From positions 62,001 to 126,000 of the forward strand of contig JACQYS010000017.1 in NCBI GenBank assembly GCA_016208105.1: a stretch of DNA of 64,000 bases, read 5' to 3'. The notes beneath the pieces were generated by a model. That model did not search any database. It was not told the DNA's origin and saw only the letters and a list, made by a program, of their open reading frames with translations. Numbering within the stretch: the stretch's first letter is position 1; each line of letters opens with the position of its first letter. Both the position numbers and the translations under genes were made by a program. The stretch comes from Desulfovibrio sp. GTDB taxonomy: Bacteria > Desulfobacterota > Desulfovibrionia > Desulfovibrionales > Desulfovibrionaceae. Positions 58,938 through 64,000 of this stretch are shown here, in pieces.

Positions 58938-61346
58938 ATGCGACAGAGCACTCCCCACATGCGCCCATTGGGCGCCCGCCTTACCCGGCAGGACCTCATC
59001 GCTGGAGAGCACGCCCTCAAGGACTCACTCCAGGCATTTGTCACCTTCAAGTCATACAGCCTCTACTTCCCGCCGCCGGACTCCACGGGAGGGCCCTTGG
59101 AGGCCGAGTACCTTCGAGGCGAACAGAAGCTCTTGCTGCCGCTCATACTCGACGGCGTTTTTTTGGGCATGTTCATGGCGCGCGGGGTGAAGGCCGTCCA
59201 ACCAAAAACGTTGCCTCTGCTCACCAGCGCCGCATCGCTGTGCCTGGAGAATATGCTTCTGGCCAAGATCTGCCGTTCAGACCCGGTCACAGGCCTCAAC
59301 AACAGGGCCAACCTGATGCTGGCCATGGAGCGCGAGATAGAACTCGTGCAGGCCTGCATCCTGCCTGGCTCGGCCAGCTGTCTGGAAGCCGGCCCGGGTG
59401 AGGGGCGCGGCGGCTTCGGCCTGTTGCTCTTCGACGTGGACTTCTTCTCCTGGGTGAACCAGAACTACGGCTACCTCTTCGGCGAGACACTTCTGGCCGC
59501 CCTTGGTTCCATGCTGGCCGCCAAAGCTCCTGAGGACGCACTGTGCTCGCGGCTTGGGGAGGACATCTTCGCCGTGCTGCTGCCGGGAGCCTCGGCCGCC
59601 CGCTGCATGGAGCTGGCTGAATCCTTCCGTTCGGCAGTGGCCAAGGAGATTTTCGAATACCCGGTCAACGGCGAGCGCATCCAGCTCACGGTGAGCGCCG
59701 GGTTCGCCCTCTATCCCCGCGACCTGCATGGCGGGCAGTTGGCCGCGCCCGTGGGCGAAGCTGCCCGCATCCTGGTGCAGAAGGCTCGCAAGACCCTTTC
59801 TTGCGCCAAGGACCTTGGACGCGACCAGGTGATGAGCTTCTCCAAGCTTTTGCGCGAAGGGGGCCAAGTGCTCGAATGCCTGCCGCTCGGGCGCGTGGCC
59901 GTGAGCCTTGGGCGGGCTGTGGACGCCAAGGAGGGGCAGCGTTTCCTCGTGTGGTCGCCACGCTTCGACGGAGCGCACCAGTTGGTTCGCGAGGGCGGGC
60001 ATCGTGTGTCCGGGCGCTATCCGGCCATGGTCAAGGGCGAGATCATCCTCATGGAAACCCAGGAGGACGTGTCGTTCGCCGAGGTGTTGCATCTGACCGA
60101 CGCATCCTGGTCCATCGAACCGGGCGACAGGCTGCTGCTGGCCCAGGAGCCAGAAGACCGCTACGCCTCCGACCCGGAACCATCTGCTCCTCCCCAGCGC
60201 GACATGGTCAGCGGACTCTTGAATCACCGCGATTTCATCCGCCACATCTCGCTGGCCCGCGAAACCCAGACCGTTTTCACCCTTGCCCTTATCCGCCTGC
60301 CCGAGCCCGGCAAGGAGCGCCATCCTTCGGGCGGCTCCTCGGCCGAGGTCCGGGTACAGGAGGTAACCGCCCTGTGCCGCGAATGCTTCGGCCAGGACGC
60401 CCTGGGCGGCCGATTTTCCACTGGCAGCCTCATACTGTTCATTCCGGCCATCGACCCTCTGGTACTCAGGGAACGCTTCGCATCGTTTATGGATCTGGCC
60501 GAAGTGCGCCTCTCGCTCAAACTGGCCGTGGGCCTGGCCGGGTACCCGTTCTTAAACTTCGGCAAGGCCGATGTGCTGGATAACTGCCGCAAAGCCCTTG
60601 AACACTCGCTGCTCATGTCCAGCGGGCGAAAGCTGGCGGTGTTCGACTCCATCTCGCTCACCATCAGCGCGGACAGACTCTTCACCCTGGGCGACGTGTA
60701 CGGGGCGGTTGAGGACTATAAGCTGGCCCTCCTTGCGGACGAGCATAACCTGCTGGCGCGAAATTCCCTGGGCATCTGCCTGGCCAGGCTCGGGCGCATG
60801 GCCCAGGCCAAAGTCGAGTTCGAACGGGTGCTGGCCAAAGAGCCCAAGAACGTCATGGCCCTCTACAACATGGGACACGCCTGCCACCGTCTGGGAGAGG
60901 AAGCATTGGCTCGCAAGGCGTTCCAGCGCTGCCTGAAGCTCAATCCCCAGGACGTGTACAGCCTGCTTCGGCTCGGGCGCATGGCGGAGGAAACCGGCAA
61001 GCTGGCTAATGCCCGCAAGTACTATGAGAAAGCGGCGGATCTGCCCTCTGGCAAGGGACTGACAGTGCGCCATTTGGCCAGGGTGGAGCTGGCCTCGGGT
61101 CGGGCCGAAAAGGCCAGGGAATACCTGCACCAGGCTCTGGTGCACGACCCCAAGGACGCGTTCTCTCTGAATCTGCTGGCCAAGCTCTATCTGGATGGCG
61201 GGGAAGACCCGGCCATTGCCGAAGCCCTTGCCAGGCAAAGCGCGGCGCTTCGCCCAGAACAGAAACAATTCTGGAAGGAATTGGCCAGAGCCTTGGATCT
61301 TCAGGGAAAGAAGGAAGAGGCGCAGCAGGCGCGCAGCAGGGCGTGA
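58938..61346 (+). CDS. Degenerate GGDEF protein with C-terminal TPR repeats
   Basis: 802 aa. A GAF-like N-terminal region (about 1-110) is followed by a GGDEF-like domain (about 115-300) with LLFDVDFFSWVNQNYG but the catalytic motif reads GEDIF instead of GGDEF, so cyclase activity is unlikely. A second variable domain (about 420-580) is weakly GGDEF-like. TPR helix pairs occupy about 590-802. ATG 58938 (MRQSTPHMR) is taken as start; the frame is open upstream without RBS. Probably a cyclic di-GMP or protein-binding scaffold. Confidence 0.78.
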   Translation: MRQSTPHMRPLGARLTRQDLIAGEHALKDSLQAFVTFKSYSLYFPPPDSTGGPLEAEYLRGEQKLLLPLILDGVFLGMFMARGVKAVQPKTLPLLTSAASLCLENMLLAKICRSDPVTGLNNRANLMLAMEREIELVQACILPGSASCLEAGPGEGRGGFGLLLFDVDFFSWVNQNYGYLFGETLLAALGSMLAAKAPEDALCSRLGEDIFAVLLPGASAARCMELAESFRSAVAKEIFEYPVNGERIQLTVSAGFALYPRDLHGGQLAAPVGEAARILVQKARKTLSCAKDLGRDQVMSFSKLLREGGQVLECLPLGRVAVSLGRAVDAKEGQRFLVWSPRFDGAHQLVREGGHRVSGRYPAMVKGEIILMETQEDVSFAEVLHLTDASWSIEPGDRLLLAQEPEDRYASDPEPSAPPQRDMVSGLLNHRDFIRHISLARETQTVFTLALIRLPEPGKERHPSGGSSAEVRVQEVTALCRECFGQDALGGRFSTGSLILFIPAIDPLVLRERFASFMDLAEVRLSLKLAVGLAGYPFLNFGKADVLDNCRKALEHSLLMSSGRKLAVFDSISLTISADRLFTLGDVYGAVEDYKLALLADEHNLLARNSLGICLARLGRMAQAKVEFERVLAKEPKNVMALYNMGHACHRLGEEALARKAFQRCLKLNPQDVYSLLRLGRMAEETGKLANARKYYEKAADLPSGKGLTVRHLARVELASGRAEKAREYLHQALVHDPKDAFSLNLLAKLYLDGGEDPAIAEALARQSAALRPEQKQFWKELARALDLQGKKEEAQQARSRA

Positions 61347-61356
61347 TCCCTAACAT

Positions 61357-61394
61357 GGTGGCCAGATTTGCTCCTTGACCTACCGATGGCCACC
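61357..61394. repeat. Inverted repeat between convergent genes
   Basis: GGTGGCCA at 61357-61364 and TGGCCACC at 61387-61394 are perfect complements with a 22-base loop. It lies between the stops of the GGDEF/TPR gene (+) and the sensor gene (-). It could be a weak terminator. Confidence 0.35.
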
Positions 61395-61434
61395 TCACTG
61401 CGCCGAGCCTTTCCTCCATTCAATTCTTAGACCC

Positions 61435-62343
61435 TTACTTTGTGGCCTTGAAGCCCCTGTCGAAAGCGGCCTTTTTCAGCGCGCTCAGAGTTTCAGAGCA
61501 AGCCGCCGTCAGCACCCTTTTGCGGCTCAAAGAGAGCCTCAGCGAATCGACGTTGGTGTTCTGGCGCGACAAGGCCACTATTTCCGCTGTCACTAAGAGA
61601 TATTCGTTCAGAATGCTCGTAGCTGCCGCAAGCGAAGACGCTCCCTGGCTGCCTGCCAGAGAAGCCGCCATCTCCAGGGCTTTACGGGCCTTGGACTCCT
61701 TGGCCTTCATCTCCTGCTCGAGCGCGTCCATTTTCTTCGCGTCGGCCTCGTCGTTGTGGGAATCAAGCAATATCTGAATCCACTGCACCGCCTGCAATGC
61801 CTCGTCTCCCATAAGCCTGGCCTTCATGCTAAGAAGCTGATCTCCGGTCGCTGGAGCAGCGACCATAAGCGCCTCCCCGAACTTGCCGACCAGGGCCAGG
61901 GCTTTTCCCTGGGACAGGCGAGCAGCCTTGAGGTTCGTGTTCTTCACGGCCAGGCTAAGTATTTCCGCATCAAGCTTTTTGTATTCCTTCCAGCAGGTGT
62001 CGAATTCCGTAAGCAGGGTCATTTCGAATTTGGCCTGGCGCGAAAGTTGAGTGAGTTCATCGCGACTTTTTTCCAACTCCTCGCCAAGAGTCCTGGCCTT
62101 ATCCGCGAAGGTCTGGGACTCCTCGTCAGTCACGGCCATGACAGCCAGCTTTTCGGCCTCGCTCATGGCGAACAGGGCCGACTCCATGGAGGTTATCAGT
62201 TTGATTTCGCGCAGTTGCTCTTCAAAGCGTGTTTGAATGAGGTCGGTCTGCGCCAAGGCCCCCCCTGTACGCCCAAAGAACATGAGCGCCAGGAAGAAAA
62301 CCAGAAAGACACTCCAGCGGCCAGTGTTTTGGCGTTCCCGCAT
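61435..62343 (-). CDS. Secreted four-helix-bundle sensor-like protein
   Basis: 302 aa. Signal peptide/anchor (WSVFLVFFLALMFFGRTGGALAQ) then a long helical region with regular Ala, Leu, Glu and Lys. Two segments share a pattern: LSLAVKNTNLKAARLSQGKA (about residue 125) and VALSRQNTNVDSLRLSLSRK (about residue 265), which suggests an internal duplication of a 4HB_MCP-like module. No cytoplasmic signalling domain follows. ATG 62343 has GGAGG 5 bases upstream. Upstream of it lies copA. Confidence 0.72.
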   Translation of the reverse strand: MRERQNTGRWSVFLVFFLALMFFGRTGGALAQTDLIQTRFEEQLREIKLITSMESALFAMSEAEKLAVMAVTDEESQTFADKARTLGEELEKSRDELTQLSRQAKFEMTLLTEFDTCWKEYKKLDAEILSLAVKNTNLKAARLSQGKALALVGKFGEALMVAAPATGDQLLSMKARLMGDEALQAVQWIQILLDSHNDEADAKKMDALEQEMKAKESKARKALEMAASLAGSQGASSLAAATSILNEYLLVTAEIVALSRQNTNVDSLRLSLSRKRVLTAACSETLSALKKAAFDRGFKATK

Positions 62344-62450
62344 GCCATCCTCCCTATCGAGCATTTGCTGCAGCACTCCGGTCTCACGGTTTTCCAGATT
62401 AAACCTGATGAAGGTTCCTATTTCACCATGGCCTGTCAAGAGTCGCCTTC

Positions 62451-64000
62451 CTACCCTTTGAAAAACCTGAGCCTAAGGGCGTTGCTCACCACGGACACCG
62501 AGCTCGCGGCCATGGCCGCGCCAGCGATCATGGGCGAGAGCGTTGGGCCCCCGAAGGCGTGCAACAGGCCTGCGGCCACTGGGATTCCAAGCACGTTGTA
62601 GGCGAAGGCCCAGAACAGATTCTGCTTGATGTTTCGCACTGTGGCTTTGGAAAGCCTTATCGCTGTCAAAACTCCGCGCAGATCTCCGCGCATGAGCACG
62701 ATGTCCCCGGTTTCGATGGCCACATCTATGCCCGTGCCCATGGAGATCCCCACGTCCGCCGCTGCCAAGGCCGGGGCGTCGTTTATCCCGTCCCCCACCA
62801 TGGCCACTGTGAGTCCCTCAGCCCTAAGCGCGTTCACCGTGGCAGCCTTGCCCTCTGGCGGCATCTCGGACTGCACTTCAGAGACGCCAGCCGCCAAGGC
62901 CACCGCTTTGGCCGTGCGAGTGTTGTCTCCGGTGAGCATGACAACCCGGATGCCCATGGAAGAAAGCTCGCTCACCACTCCGGGGGATTCTGGCCGCAGG
63001 GCGTCGGCCACGGCCAGGATGCCGATCACCCGGCCGGACTCGGCCACGTAAAGCGGGGTTTTGCCCGCAGCCGCAAGCGTTGCCCCCTGGGATTCAATAT
63101 CTTCCGGCCGCAATACCCCTTCCCCGGCGAGCCAGCCGAGACGCCCAACCAGTACGCGAGTTCCAATCACCTTGGCGGCCACTCCCTGCCCGGGCACAGC
63201 CACGCCCTCCGATGCGGGCGGAATATCGAGCTGGCGCACCTGGGCCGCCTGCACCACGGCCTGACCCAGAGGATGGGCCGAGAGCATCTCCACCGCTGCG
63301 GCCTGAGCCAGAACGTGCTGGCTGGTCTCTTCGGCCAAGGGGATCACATCGGTAAGAAGGGGCTTGCCAAGGGTCAGCGTGCCTGTCTTGTCCAGAACCA
63401 CGGCGCTCACAGCGCTGGCGGCCTCCAGGGCCCGCCCGCTCTTTATGAGCACTCCGAGCCGGGCTCCGCGCCCGGTTCCCACCATGATGGACGTGGGGGT
63501 GGCCAATCCCATGGCGCACGGGCAGGCGATGACCATGACCGAAACGAAGATGCGCAGGGCGAACGGCCAGCCCTCGCCAGCTATGAGCCAGGCCAGGGCC
63601 GCGCCCACAGCCAGGGCCATTACCACCGGAACGAAATACAGGCTTACCCGGTCAGCCAGGCTGGCGATGGGTGCCTTGGAGCCCTGAGCCTCCCTGACCA
63701 GCCTGATGATGCGGGCCAGCACCGTGTCCTGGCCCACCCGCTCGGCCCGCATGGTAAGCGCTCCAACGGTGTTGAACGTTCCGGAGTTCAGCAGGTCTCC
63801 AGCTGCCTTGGCGACCGGCAGGCTCTCTCCTGTGAGCATGGATTCGTCCACTTCCGAGACTCCCTCCACCACCACCCCGTCCACCGGAACCCTCTCGCCG
63901 GGCTTTACCAGTACCATGTCACCAGGCCGGACCTTGTTCACCGGAACAGTGGACATGGCCCCATTCGTAATGAGCGTTGCGGTATCCGGAGCCAGGGACA
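62451..64000 (-). CDS. copA: Copper-type P1B ATPase, CopA-like (5' end cut by window)
   Basis: The frame is open to the right window edge, so the ATG at 63956 is internal. Visible parts are the actuator domain with TGES, the metal-site motif ACPCAMGLATP, the phosphorylation motif DKTGTLT, the HP motif SAHPLGQ, and GDGINDAPALAAADVGISMG. The CPC triad indicates Cu+ (or Ag+) export. The N-terminal metal-binding domains are outside the window. Last residues are FFKG at a stop 107 bases before the sensor gene. Confidence 0.94.
   Translation of the reverse strand, partial: SLAPDTATLITNGAMSTVPVNKVRPGDMVLVKPGERVPVDGVVVEGVSEVDESMLTGESLPVAKAAGDLLNSGTFNTVGALTMRAERVGQDTVLARIIRLVREAQGSKAPIASLADRVSLYFVPVVMALAVGAALAWLIAGEGWPFALRIFVSVMVIACPCAMGLATPTSIMVGTGRGARLGVLIKSGRALEAASAVSAVVLDKTGTLTLGKPLLTDVIPLAEETSQHVLAQAAAVEMLSAHPLGQAVVQAAQVRQLDIPPASEGVAVPGQGVAAKVIGTRVLVGRLGWLAGEGVLRPEDIESQGATLAAAGKTPLYVAESGRVIGILAVADALRPESPGVVSELSSMGIRVVMLTGDNTRTAKAVALAAGVSEVQSEMPPEGKAATVNALRAEGLTVAMVGDGINDAPALAAADVGISMGTGIDVAIETGDIVLMRGDLRGVLTAIRLSKATVRNIKQNLFWAFAYNVLGIPVAAGLLHAFGGPTLSPMIAGAAMAASSVSVVSNALRLRFFKG

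Noticed and set aside
1-64000. tRNA or rRNA genes, CRISPR arrays, insertion sequences or prophage
   Set aside because: No cloverleaf, regular spaced repeats, transposase or integrase was found by reading both strands.

Overview
This is a GC-rich, gene-dense chromosomal window from a sulfate-reducing bacterium, most likely of the order Desulfovibrionales. The evidence is the Desulfovibrio-type AprA/AprB, QmoABC, Sat and DsrABD proteins, the Desulfovibrio-style qmo-distal gene, and a CbiA-like amidotransferase (DsrN) downstream of dsrD. The genus cannot be fixed from sequence alone. No rRNA, tRNA, CRISPR array, insertion sequence or prophage was recognised. Both window ends cut genes: an MFS transporter on the left and a copper-type P-type ATPase on the right.

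Left part (1-7.1 kb): MFS efflux protein, an unrecognised 511-aa protein, a secreted protein, a lysozyme-like protein, a small Cys-rich metal-binding protein and a class I flavin disulfide oxidoreductase. Core energy metabolism (7.2-36.8 kb, all on the minus strand): aprBA, qmoABC and the qmo-distal gene; then sat with a small coiled-coil gene and aconitase; then dsrABD and dsrN. The whole route sulfate -> APS -> sulfite -> DsrAB, with the Qmo electron donor complex, therefore lies within 30 kb on one strand. DsrC, DsrMKJOP and pyrophosphatase are not in the window. Candidate sigma-70 promoters lie upstream of aprB, sat and dsrA. The aprA-qmoA gap holds a terminator plus overlapping, mutually exclusive hairpins and an operator-like palindrome. 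The plus-strand neighbour facing apr is a FixL-like kinase whose PAS domain keeps the haem-binding residues, overlapping a REC-GGDEF diguanylate cyclase.

Between and after these lie PpiD, a nitroreductase, a phosphoesterase, a YfbR-like HD protein, a TolC-type porin, a 3D-domain protein, DNA polymerase I, a TPR protein, a YkgJ-type protein, YajQ, a class II photolyase and a metallo-hydrolase. An envelope block follows (MORN protein, lipoproteins, CgeB-like glycosyltransferase, M23 peptidase) and includes a diadenylate-cyclase-like protein with an altered nucleotide-binding motif.

The 47-55 kb region holds two flagellar stator sets: pilZ-motA-motB-hybrid kinase on the plus strand, and motB-motA plus a receiver-only regulator on the minus strand. 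The right end carries rplU-rpmA, comF, redox and metallo-hydrolase genes, a degenerate-GGDEF/TPR protein, a four-helix-bundle sensor protein and copA.
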